A stretch of DNA of 64,000 bases from Corbicula japonica (lineage: Eukaryota; Mollusca; Bivalvia; Venerida; Cyrenidae): NCBI GenBank assembly GCA_038501625.1, contig JAZAYU010000005.1, positions 9,015,484-9,079,483 on the forward strand, read 5' to 3'. Shown here in pieces: positions 44,000 to 54,331 of this stretch. Made by a program: the position numbers and the translations under genes. Under the pieces are notes generated by a model. The model saw nothing but the letters and a program-made list of their open reading frames with translations, did not search any database and had not been told where the DNA came from. Within the stretch, counting starts at the first letter, position 1; each line of letters opens with the position of its first letter.

Positions 44000-44500
44000 T
44001 TTTTAACAATAAAATAGGATACTACCGCTTCCTTGTATCTTTAACGCGTGTTAATAGTTTACACAATAAATTAAGATACTATCGCCTAATTGTATCTTAA
44101 ATACGGTTTACTAGTTGACACACGAAATTAAGATACTATCTTAAATGTGTTTTACTAGTTTGCACAATAAATTAAAGCACTATCGCTTCTTGTATCTTAA
44201 ATGTGTTTCACCAATTTACACAAAAGAACTCAGATACTATCGTATCCTGTATCTTAAATGCGTTTGACTACTTTACACACAAAATTACTGTTTTAATTAC
44301 GATTAGTTTGTTTACACAATAAATAAAAATACTATCGTTTTTTTAAATCTTAAATGCGTTTGCTAGTTTATGTAATAAATAAAGATACGTTCGTTTCCTC
44401 GTATCTTAAATATGGTTTACTAATTTACACAATAAATAAAGATACGTTTGTTTCCTCGTATCTTAAATGTGGTTTACATGTTTACACAATAAATGTAAAT
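44000..44500. repeat. 57-bp satellite array
   Basis: About eight copies of a unit containing AGATACTATCGCTTCTTGTA, TCTTAAATGTG and TTTACACAATAAAT. The last two to three copies (44354-44490) are the most alike. Confidence 0.88.
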
Positions 44501-44859
44501 CATATGCAGATTACAGCACGCCAAGTGCATCAAAATTATATATTTAAATTCAATTGATAAGCTGTAAGATTTTCTAACTGGATTCACGCAACAGTTAGAT
44601 AGCGGTAAGTATTTTATTTTAACTTGTTCTCAAAAATGTTATGGTATTTCTTTTTACTTTTTTTTATTCAATTCTATAAGGATTTGTGAAACATTTATCG
44701 GAAGATATTCGATTATTATTAAATAATAAAAAATATAAACACAACCTGAGATAAATTATAACTTGTCTTGCCATTTCGCTGAACGCATACCGAACCCTGC
44801 GCTGTGCATTTTTCATTACTTGTACTAAAAATAAATGTTATTTGAGATATAAGGAATTG

Positions 44860-45010
44860 GTATAACTTGTAAATATTGAGTTGTGCTCAACCTGGGGCTA
44901 GGCGGCTTGGGCAGTAATATGCATTCCTATAACTGTCCGTGAACAGTTTCAACCAAATCGAGCCTTCAATATCTTCGTTAGCTGAATTTCAAAGTTCCAT
45001 TTCTTCTGTT
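44860..45010. repeat. Dispersed repeat with GCTCAACCTGGGGCTAGGC
   Basis: AAATATTGAGTTGTGCTCAA, GGGGCTAGGC, ATATGCATTCC and CAATATCTTCGTTAGC recur at 46215-46385, 54485-54590 and 63430-63560. At 54485 the copy lies in the first visible LDLa intron and lacks the middle. Confidence 0.65.
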
Positions 45011-45239
45011 TTTGAGGCAAGATTCACTTTTTACGATTTATATCTTTCAAAAACTGGAGACAAGAATAATGCTTTTCTTCCTGCCTTTTAATATTGTATT
45101 TTTTGTGGAAGTTTGCAGTTTCCCGACTCAGTTGACTTTTCCTGATGCACAAGTCAGAACTGTTGCAAATGCTTTCCATATTGAAGTTGGATTTCTAGAG
45201 TTCGATCGGACATTGTATTGCATTGTCTCAGTATCGGGA

Positions 45240-45540
45240 CATTTCTCCATTATTTCACCAAGACCACTTTTACTTCTTTGTTCATATGATAACATTTTGG
45301 GGCAAGTGTGAGGTTGATGCTCCTTAGAACCTGGTTTAACCTCCCAGTGGCAAAATGTTTTGTCAAAGACCGTTCCAAGGTGGTAACCCCTTGGGTTCCC
45401 ACTTTCGTTAATTGTTTTGGCGTCTATTTTAAACTGATCTATGCGTAACCATGATCTCTTCTCCTCTCTACATTTTGACTGTGTGGAGAGGCTGTGTCTG
45501 CTGGGTGTTGGCACTCCTGATAGGATAATTTCACTTTTTC
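45240..45540 (+). mobile_element. tRNA-derived SINE-like repeat, long copy
   Basis: AAGTGTGAGGTTGATGCTCC, CCTGGTTTAACCTCCCAGTG, GGTAACCCCTTGGGTTCCCA and TTCGTTAATTGTTTTGGCGT are followed by CTCTTCTCCTCTCTACATTT and GGCACTCCTGAT. A 128-codon minus-strand frame here is a repeat by-product. Confidence 0.75.
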
Positions 45541-46214
45541 CTATCTTTAAAAGCAGATATAAGAGTGAAGATAAAGTTGAAAATTCAGTTCAATCAGAAG
45601 ATCTGTGAGTGACTCAGTTTTATTTGTATTTAACTATTTAAACTCATAACCTTCTTATTTTGTCTTTACCTTTGTGTTTGCAATACGTATTGTACTTATA
45701 CTCCGTGTTTTCCTGTTTAATTCAGCCTGTATGTTTTTTGCTATTTCATTATCATAAATGTCGGTGTCTGTCTAATGTCTTTGATGGAAGTAAAATTCAA
45801 TTTAAACTATGAATGATTAGCAAAATGCACAGTTTTTGTTCAAATATTACCACGGTGGTCTGAAGTTTCATTTGATTTGTAGTAATATTCTCGTAATAAT
45901 TTGAAATTGTCTTATTCGTAACTAGCATGACGACCTTAAATAAATGTTGACTGTGACACACATCAAAAACAAGAAATGCTTGTCATAGCTGATGTATGTT
46001 TTGACGGACTTATTTATTAAAATGGTAAACAAACACAAGTGGGCCATAGCTTTAGGTCAAACCAAATGTATAATCCATAACCAGAACTTGTCTGTTATTT
46101 TGTCGTGTTCGGTGGATTTTTAAAATCATTTCTCAGGTACTACTTTTATTTTAAATATCACCGTAGCGTTGTTTTTGTCGTGCGTCGGCTGTAAACTGTT
46201 CCCCGTACGTTTAA

Positions 46215-46400
46215 ACAGTGTTGTTATCAATTACAAATAAATATTGATTTGCGCTTTACCCGGGGCTAGGCATTTCGACAGTTATATGCATTTCCATTAC
46301 TGCACATGGACATGCTCAATATAACCGAGCCTGCAATGTTTTAAATATTTGTCGTATTCGGTGGATGTTAAAATTCCTTTCTCACTTGTCTCTAAAACTA
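46215..46400. repeat. Dispersed repeat with GGGGCTAGGC, second copy
   Basis: AAATATTGATTTGCGCTTTA, CCGGGGCTAGGC, TATATGCATTTCCATTACTG and GAGCCTGCAATGTTTT follow the same order as 44860-45010. Confidence 0.65.
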
Positions 46401-47099
46401 AAGTAACTATAATGTTATCACTAAAGCAACGGATGCGTAGCGATGGCTTGCGTATTGTAAAACATATACATATAATCATAATGTAATGCGAAAAACAAAT
46501 AAAAAAAGTAAAGTTATGATATTTTGCTATCAGCTGAAGTTAGAGCTTGTTCGTTTGTTTTCCAAAATAATCACATCATTTGTATGAGTTTATAAAATTT
46601 AAAACATCAAAATGTACACAAGATAAACGGTTTACCGTATCAGAGACAAATACATGAAGGCCCGAGATCATACAATTACAGTCAAACTTGTCTTCAAAGA
46701 CCACTGATGGCGTAATCCAGAAGTTTTCTTTGAAGACTTCGGGTCTTTCTTTACATGTGAATTTGTTTATTAATTTAATGAGTTTGTTGGACAAAGAAAA
46801 AGTTGGTGTTTTACTTACACGTTGTCTTTGTTTACATGTGGTCTTTAGCTGAGGTTTAACTGTATCTGAAACTGCAGAGAGGTCTTAGATAACAGAGTTA
46901 CAATAATTATTATACACTTAACAACTTTTCTAAGTATACACTATTTTCCTACCGATATTTTTTCATATTTGTAAGAACGAAATTGTAACTGTTTTACCTT
47001 TTATATGACACTTAAGTCCTGATTATACACGTTTTAGTTATCGACTTCCATACTGCACGTGCATTTCAAAGACTGTGGGAGTTTTAATTCAAGGAAACT

Positions 47100-47305
47100 C
47101 TAATTCTGAGTAATATCAGCGACAAGTCCTTGTTCCGGTTGTCCTTCCACACTTTCAAGCAATTGAAAATCTTTGAGATCTGAACTTGGAAGGCGTGTAC
47201 GAAATGGGATAGGATTCCCAAAGGATTCATTCCGCAGAACCGTATTCATCTCAATGAGATGAAGGTGGTCATACGCTTTATAAACTGATTTTGTTAATTT
47301 GTATT
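47100..47305 (-). CDS. Possible terminal coding exon of an unidentified minus-strand gene
   Basis: Read on the minus strand, this is open for about 68 codons to TAG at 47102-47100, and stays open upstream to about 47355. The translation is of normal protein composition, for example YDHLHLIEMNTVLRNESFGN and later LPSSDLKDFQLLESVEGQPE. A candidate acceptor (CCCTCAG) ends at 47306; an alternative ends at 47285. No matching donor in a compatible phase was found upstream, and the nearby 120-bp triplication does not splice into it in frame by its only GT donor. It could be a real last exon of a receptor-like tail, a decayed gene copy, or chance. I do not recognise the family. Confidence 0.35.
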
Positions 47306-47427
47306 CTGAGGGTGCCAGTATTCTTAAAGATTGTGAGCAGTCAGTTTGGTGTCATTTTGAATAATGTTTTACAAATAAATCAGTTAATATTTATTGCATG
47401 TATTATTGAAAGTTTTAGAGTAATAGC

Positions 47428-47752
47428 TCAATTATCAAGCAAGTAATGCCCCAGTAAGAAGGTGTATACTTAGAAAAGTCGTTAAGAGTATAATTTATCA
47501 GCGTTTCTTGCTGATCGTTTTGTGGATGTGGCGATTGTTCGCCTAGCTCAAATATCAAGCAAGTAATGCCCCAGTAAGAAGGTGTATACTTAGAAAAGTC
47601 GTTAAGAGTATAATTTATCAGCGTTTCTTGCTGATCGTTTTGTGGATGTGGCGATTGTTCGCCTAGCTCAAATATCAAGCAAGTAATGCCCCAGTAAGAA
47701 GGTGTATACTTAGAAAAGTCGTTAAGAGTATAATTTATCAGCGTTTCTTGCT
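47428..47752. repeat. Exact 120-bp tandem triplication
   Basis: Three copies begin at about 47428, 47548 and 47668; the third stops after TCAGCGTTTCTTGCT. The first two are identical apart from one base near the start (ATTATCAAGC against AATATCAAGC). On the minus strand the unit is open for 40 codons (ELGEQSPHPQNDQQETLINY then TLNDFSKYTPSYWGITCLIF). Confidence 0.95.
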
Positions 47753-48381
47753 AGCGCGCTTTATGGATTTGCCAGCTCTCGTGCACGTCCAATCTGCATG
47801 AACCGCACCAAAATAAGAATCATGCCTTAAGTATTGTCATAGGCTTAGATTCTTTGTACAGTAAGTGTTATCGATACATTATTAAAGACACATTACTTTC
47901 TTTTTATTTGTGCAAAGTTATATGAGGAACTCCAAAGGCATGTGTTGTATATTGTTTATAAATGTTAATGAACATTATATTTAAATTACTATAAATTTAT
48001 ATTATTAATTATTTTATTTATAATTACTTATTTATAAAAGTTTAGGTGGTCAAGCGGTATTTTTTGCATATTTGAACCCAAAGTAACAATAAATCTGATA
48101 CCAAGCAGTGCATTTAAAATAGCAAAGTTTTCAATTTTTGATCAGCTTGTCGCCATGTACATCCGGGTTTTAGTTAAGTACATATACTTCTGTCACTTTG
48201 AAGTTGGCAGTGAGTAATGAATAGGGAATTGGAAATGGAATCGTTTTGTCTCACCATGTGCATGACTTCTCTGAACAAGATTAATAGATCATTTCCTAGT
48301 TGTCATTTATTTCAAGTCTATGTTTAATTTTTTTTATAAATGACAACGATGGTGTTCTCAGGTGTAAATGTGTGAGATCTA

Positions 48382-48530
48382 TGCCCAAGATCATAAAACT
48401 AAATCTGGAGATCAGTCTCAAATCTCAAGCATCTGATTGGCTGAAATGGCGACCTGTCGCCATTTCAGCTAATCAGATCCTTGAGATTTGAGACTGATCT
48501 CAAAACTTAGTTTTATGATCTTGGGCCCTG
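48382..48530. mobile_element. CCAAT palindromic foldback, subfamily B, full length
   Basis: Ends GCCCAAGATCATAAAACTAA and TTAGTTTTATGATCTTGGGC are perfectly complementary over 20 bases. The centre is GGCGACCTGTCGCC. Confidence 0.9.
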
Positions 48531-49499
48531 TTCACAGCTTAAGTTTACATCAAAGTTAATTAATTAAATTCAAGTGAAAGCTTTACGGATTGCTCATTGG
48601 ATTCAGACTGATTGGACAATGGGAAAACAACAGACTATTTTTGGCGTTAAATTGCGTTAAATACTGGCAGTTTTTCTAACTTCTGAATTTTTTAAATATA
48701 TTGTATCAATGTATCTTTTCTTGCATTTGTACTTAAAATATTTCACCATTTTCTTTAAGGGCAGATGTAAAGGTAGTTGAATATATCAAAAAGTAAAAAA
48801 AAACAAAACAACAACAGCAACACAGACACACCGAGATAAATAATAACTTGCCTTAAAATGTGTCTATTTGGTTCCTTGCTATAATGAAACACAACCTGAT
48901 GGTGACAACGATTTGCAATAAATTATCGTATTTGTTTTCAAGTTCAACTCACTTACTTATAAAGAATTATCTGCGACTGTACCGGAGTTAAGGAACTTTG
49001 AAAACCAAAAAGTAATTAGAAATGTATATTACTGTCCATGGCGTGAAGCCCCTGGGAGCACAAATTATTATTCACACAGACATACGTATCGTGCCTTCAC
49101 AAGGCTTTATTGATAATATCACTGATTGTATGTTCTGGGAGACATTTAACAGTCTCTTAACGTAAAATGCGTATTTTTATAGCAAAAAGGCTTGTTTCCG
49201 AATTATTGTTTCAGCTTAGATGCAATGTTTGTTTGCAACTGCGTCTCGTACCTTTTTTGTCACACTGTACTTTAAAGTGAATTCGAAAAGTTTTGTAGTT
49301 ATAAAGAAGAAATGTTTTTGTTTTCAGCTTATGTTTGGAAAGGAAAAAACATAAATGAAATATGGCAAAAAGGTGAAGCTACCTGCATTTCATTCCCTAC
49401 AGGTGTCACACATCCTGCTCCGTTTTACATGTGCTGTTTTCAGTTTTTCTGCATAAAAATATAAACATTCTAGATTGCAATACATCTTAAATATGTAAT

Positions 49500-49830
49500 G
49501 GTAAAGGAAGTCCACTTTTTCTCAGTTATTGTTCAAGGTAGAGCTTTAAAACTCAACTTAGATTAAAGATTAATAACTCTTGGCTGTTTTTTGTCCTAGA
49601 TACGCCCCTTTCACCTCTAGAATTTTGGTAAAATTTTGTGTTTGTCCACTTTTTCTCGGAAACTCCTCCAGTTAGAGCTTTGAAACTTTAAATAGTTGTT
49701 TGCATCTTAATAGCAACCGTCAGGAGGTTTTATAACCCTTGACTGTATTTTATCATAGTTTTGTCCCTTTTTCATAAGATGCGCTATTAATACTTCACTT
49801 GAAAACCTGGTTTCGTCGCATTTAGGCGTC
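49500..49830. repeat. Dispersed repeat, two related halves
   Basis: CACTTTTTCTCAGTTATTGT with GAGCTTTAAAACTC, and CACTTTTTCTCGGAAACTCC with GAGCTTTGAAACTT, start two related sections. The end AACCTGGTTTCGTCGCATTT recurs as AGCTGGTTTTCGTCGGTTGG near 50709. Confidence 0.6.
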
Positions 49831-51394
49831 TTCTTGTTAAAGTGAAACCTTAATAAGGAACGTCTGAAACGCAAAAAAACTGGCATGCATTACAAAATCT
49901 CAAATAAATGTATATTCTCTTTACCGCCAACAAAGAAATCTGCTTGTAAAGAAAGCTGCAGTTAATGTCTTCAGACAGACGTAAAATCGTTACTTCATAC
50001 AAATTCCAACATTCATAGTGTGACCTTATCTTGCATTGTAAAAGAATGTTATCTTTCAAGGAGAGACAACAATTTTTCTGCTTCTTCTTGCATAAGAGAC
50101 ATTTGTGTTGCATCGGCAACGATTTGCTCTTGTTTTGCCGTGCTAGCTGCGATAACATCTGATGTCTAGAATTGTCATATGAGGGGCGTCACGGGAAAAT
50201 GTATCTTCAGTAATTCGGTTTATTATCCAGTTTTTCTTTATTTTCTTTATTTATCCTGATTATTAGATAATGGCGTGGGTACCTGACCCCCCCCCCCCCA
50301 CACAAAAAAAATCTTTCTTTTTTTTAATTTTAAAAAATTCACTCTGAACTGACAAAAATCGTACATGCAAGGGGCTGGTCAGTGTGGTTCGTAGTACCCC
50401 ATCAGCTAAAATATTACTTTTTTTAAATTCCTCAATCAAACTCAGACTGGCAGACACTTTTTCAGTGATGGGGTGGGAGGTAGTGGTCCCTTCCCCAACC
50501 CCGCCCCGCCTCCATCATTTTTTTAAGTTTTCATTTCTTATCTCAAAATCCAATGTCTGCTGCCGGCAAAAAATATTTTTTTAACTGTTTTTACACTGTT
50601 ACTAAAATAGATTTTTGTTCTTTTTGATTTGTAAGTTTCAGCAGTAAACAAAATATATTTTCTTCACAAAAAATCTTCACTAAGATAATATAAATAATAG
50701 TAAACACGAAAAGCTGGTTTTCGTCGGTTGGCGACGTTTTTTCTTGTTTTAATGTAGTGCAGTTTTTTTTCTTGGTTTTCCCAGAGTAGCCTGTTAGTGT
50801 TACTAGAGCATTCTTCTTGTGCTTTCTCTTTGGTTAATAAATGACATAACGAATATAAGTCATGTTCATTTATTCACGCAAGTGTCTTATTCGTTTTTCT
50901 ATTGTCATTTTAACTTACGTTGAGCACACTTAAGGATACATCAAAGTTTAATAATTAATTTCAACTGACATGATGTTAATTTGATTTTAAAAGGTCTGGA
51001 ATTTAAACAATGAGTTAAATTGTCAACACTCTTCGGAACGTAAATGCACTTCTTTCAGTTGTGTTTTTACATAGGTTTGTTAGTTTTCGTTGATTTCATA
51101 TTATTCCGTGATAAACTGTTTAGTGAAACATCGGAATAAATGATAAACTGGCATGAAATTTTCGTTCATTTATATCTCCATAGACACTGATTTCAAAATT
51201 AAGCTCAACACATAAATACGACTACATTTGTACTTCCTTGGTAAAAACACATCTAGACATCATGTCTTGCCTCACCTGGGTTTAATCATATACATGTATA
51301 ATTTCAAGTTTATCTATTTAGTAATGAGTTGGTTGATCAACCACAATGATGTGCCCAACGGACACAAATATTTTTTTAGGAAAATTTAGTAATT

Positions 51395-51670
51395 CGCTGT
51401 GAGGTTGGTGCACCCAAGAACCTGGTTTCCTGGTTTAACCCGCCCCCCCCCCCCCAGTGGCAATTTGTTTTGCCCCTGACCGTTGCAAAGCGGTAACCTC
51501 ATCGGGTTTTCACTTTCGTTAATTGTTTGTGGCGTCTATTTTGAAACTGATTATTGTAATACCATGCTCTCTTCTCCTCTCTATTTTTTGGCTGTGGGGA
51601 GACTGTGTCTACTGCATGTGGCCATTCCTGATTTTCATATTTCACTTTTCTTCAAGTTTCAGATTGTCTG
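51395..51670 (+). mobile_element. tRNA-derived SINE-like repeat with a C-run
   Basis: GTGAGGTTGGTGCACCCAAG, CCTGGTTTAACCCG with an expanded C tract, GTGGCGTCTATTTTGAAACT and TGGCCATTCCTGATTTTCAT. Nearly full length. Confidence 0.75.
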
Positions 51671-52411
51671 TTATGGGGAATAATGAGTAATGCTTCAAAT
51701 GCTTCATGAGAACTGTCTTTTTCCATGTCAGATTCGAATGGTAAGTTAAAAGCAATTATTCTTTCAATCTCGGTGTTATCAATTTAATACATGTAATTAT
51801 ACTAGAAACTTAAAGTTTTAATAAGAAATATTCAAAAATATTCTGCATGTTGTAATGTAATAGTATATTGGTAGTAATCAAAGTTGTTGAACATCCTTCA
51901 GATTTAGGGTAGCTGTAGTAGTTATATCCCTTAGACCAGTAAACCTTTGTTAACTTGATCACACTGTCCCCGACATGCAGTAACTAAATTTTTACAATTT
52001 TAAAGTTGAAATTATGGTCTGAGTATTTTCACGCTGAAAGATGTTCCGTTCCATGTTTTTGTGTATTTTGCAACCAAGATTTTTTTTATAAAATAAATTT
52101 TTATTCGTACACATGTTAACATAAAACGATGTAATAAAAAACCAGTAGAGCAAAATAACTGTAATGGCAGTTAGCCACAAGTATTATATAAAACTTATAC
52201 TTTTTATCGGTTTTTAATGATATTATTGCTAAGATTATCTTTCAATGCAAAAGATAAAAAAAGTAAAATGCTAATGAATGTTTGACAATGTTACAATAGA
52301 TTACAAGTAAATAATTTCGCATCTTGCAAAACCTACCAGCGCATGCTTACAAACTTCTCTTATATCGTCAATTTTGGTAAGCATGAATTTTCTGTATTTC
52401 TTTAATATGCT

Positions 52412-52612
52412 AATGGACAAAAGTTTTGTCCGGTCTACAATTTGCAACACATTTCTTTACCTGAAGCACTGGCTCAAATTCCAGAATACATTTTTTTCTT
52501 GAACGCATATACATGTCCTTTTACTATCGATATCAAATTTATGAGTGCGCGATAAAAACTTCTCGCGTTTAAAAGATACCATGGAAACCCTTCGGACAAG
52601 ACTTTTGTCCGC
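52412..52612. mobile_element. GGACAAG palindrome-ended element, copy 2
   Basis: Both ends carry a short palindrome (GGACAAAAGTTTTGTCC and GGACAAGACTTTTGTCC). The interior has TATGAGTGCGCGATAAAAAC and CTCGCGTTTAAAAGATACCA. It is the better preserved of the two copies. Confidence 0.8.
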
Positions 52613-53508
52613 GAGTATACATTATTATTGCTAACTTCATGTCCAAATAACAAAACAATCGGTCAGCGGGGTAGGCGTATGCCCAACGACATAGCAGTTA
52701 TGCGTAAATTTGATTGAATTTTCAAAATTATTAATGGAAATCAACACAAATTTAAGAAGACAGTTATTGCATATGTTAAAAACTTGAAAATATAGTAGAT
52801 GGCATCAAAAATAATGAATTTTGGGTTATTTTATCAGTTTTCTCAATTAATAATTGTGATCACGTGAAAAGCATTGTGCAAAAAATGTTGATGAACAACT
52901 TAATTTACACAAATGTCGTCGTTTAACACACATTCATATGTTACAAAGTAAGCCAAATTGTGTCATAAATGTATTTCTAAGCAATAAAACAGAAGCAAAT
53001 TACCTTAATGAATGATTTATTATCATTTTATGACTCAGGTCGATGTTTTAAAAATAAAAGGAAATTCTAGCTGCTAATTTAAATTAGAAAATTTTGCATT
53101 AACTTATCAGCATTAGATATTTTATAATAGGGCGCAATTTATTAAATAAAAAATAATTTATAAAATACAATGTGTTAAAAAGTGTTCGCTATTTTTTATA
53201 TTTACCAACATTAAACAAATACCTCAATACACTTTTCACACATTCACCATTATCAACCTACTGACTGAAAAACCGGGTTTCATGGGCGATTTTGAAATGT
53301 TGGGGGCTTTCATGCAGTCATATACTTATATACTGTTTCTCAGGCAATATCATTTGAAATTCACAGTAGCGCTATTTGTGCAGTGTGGCGGCAATAAAAA
53401 TTCTCCCCGTACATTTAGTCAGTTCTGTTATCAGTAAAAAAATAACCCGTTACCGATGTCGTGCAGTGAGGATAACGTATATCAGGGCTATCCGAACTAC
53501 CTTTTTTG

Positions 53509-53600
53509 GGGGTTGTCCCGGTAAGCTCAATTGGTTGCGTCGTCTGAATTGCAGGGCTAGGCGCTGTCGCCGTGATGGTGCGGGTTAGCTACTAGGTAGA
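53509..53600 (+). mobile_element. Possible tRNA-derived SINE fragment
   Basis: GGTAAGCTCAATTGGTTG resembles a tRNA A-box region and is followed by GCAGGGCTAGGCGCTGTCGC and GTGCGGGTTAGC. The phrase GGGCTAGGC is shared with repeats at 44885 and 63466. Confidence 0.4.
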
Positions 53601-53733
53601 GGCAATATCATTTCAAGAACACCAAACATAAACACCAACGGTTAAAGAAATTGACTTCAAATAAATCGTATTACGTACGAACCGTCTGTAGCATTTTGCT
53701 GTTTTACCTTTTTGTTACTTGTGATAAGACGTT

Positions 53734-53879
53734 TGCTGAAGGTTATAAAACTGAGATTGGAAACCAGTCTCAAATCTCAAGGATCTGATTGGCTGAAATG
53801 GCGACTGGTCGCCATTTCAGCCAATCAGATGCTTGAGATTTGAGACTGGTTTCCATGCTCAGTTTTATAACCGTGGGCA
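53734..53879. mobile_element. CCAAT palindromic foldback, subfamily A, about 450 bp upstream of the LDLa exons
   Basis: Full palindrome from GCTGAAGGTTATAAAACTGA to CTCAGTTTTATAACCGTGGG, with the centre GGCGACTGGTCGCC and both CCAAT motifs intact. It is the foldback copy closest to the first visible LDLa exon. Confidence 0.9.
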
Positions 53880-54331
53880 GTTGTTTTAAATGAATTAAGT
53901 GATGAAAAAATTAACTTTGTATGGTATTGAACACGACACATATCAAAATATTGCAAGGTCGGTTCGATTTAGCCTGTTCATGAACAGTTATGAAAATAAT
54001 ATTATTATCCACGCCACATAGCCCCTGCTTGAGCGCTACTCTGTATTTACCCAAATAATTATATTGATTTGCTAAATGCCTACAAAGATGGTAATTGATA
54101 ACAGTACGAGGAGACTTTTTTTTAGATCACAGCACATATAAAGCTACTGTAATATTTAAATCGATGTAAGTGTAATTTTGAAAGAACAAAAAGCACTTGA
54201 ACCTAAAATGTTTGAACGTCCAAGAAGTCATCGTATCTGCATAGCACAACCTCCGGTAGATGCATACACATTTACCTTTCATCCAATATAACAACAGCGT
54301 TATGATAATTTTTGTTCTATGTTCCAGGTAG

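Noticed and set aside
45074..45200. Possible signal-peptide exon (MLFFLPFNIVFFVEVCS) for the LDLa gene
   Set aside because: No donor in the needed phase follows, it is 9 kb upstream, and the sequence runs directly into a repeat.
45128..45514. A 128-codon minus-strand open frame
   Set aside because: Most of it lies inside the tRNA-derived SINE-like repeat, and part of the same translation (GYHLGTV-DKT-CHW) appears again in the unrelated copy at 57 kb, so it is a repeat by-product.
49850..50158. A 102-codon minus-strand frame with several cysteines
   Set aside because: Cysteine spacing fits no zinc finger or LDLa pattern I know, there is no splice context toward 47305, and it lies at the edge of a dispersed repeat.
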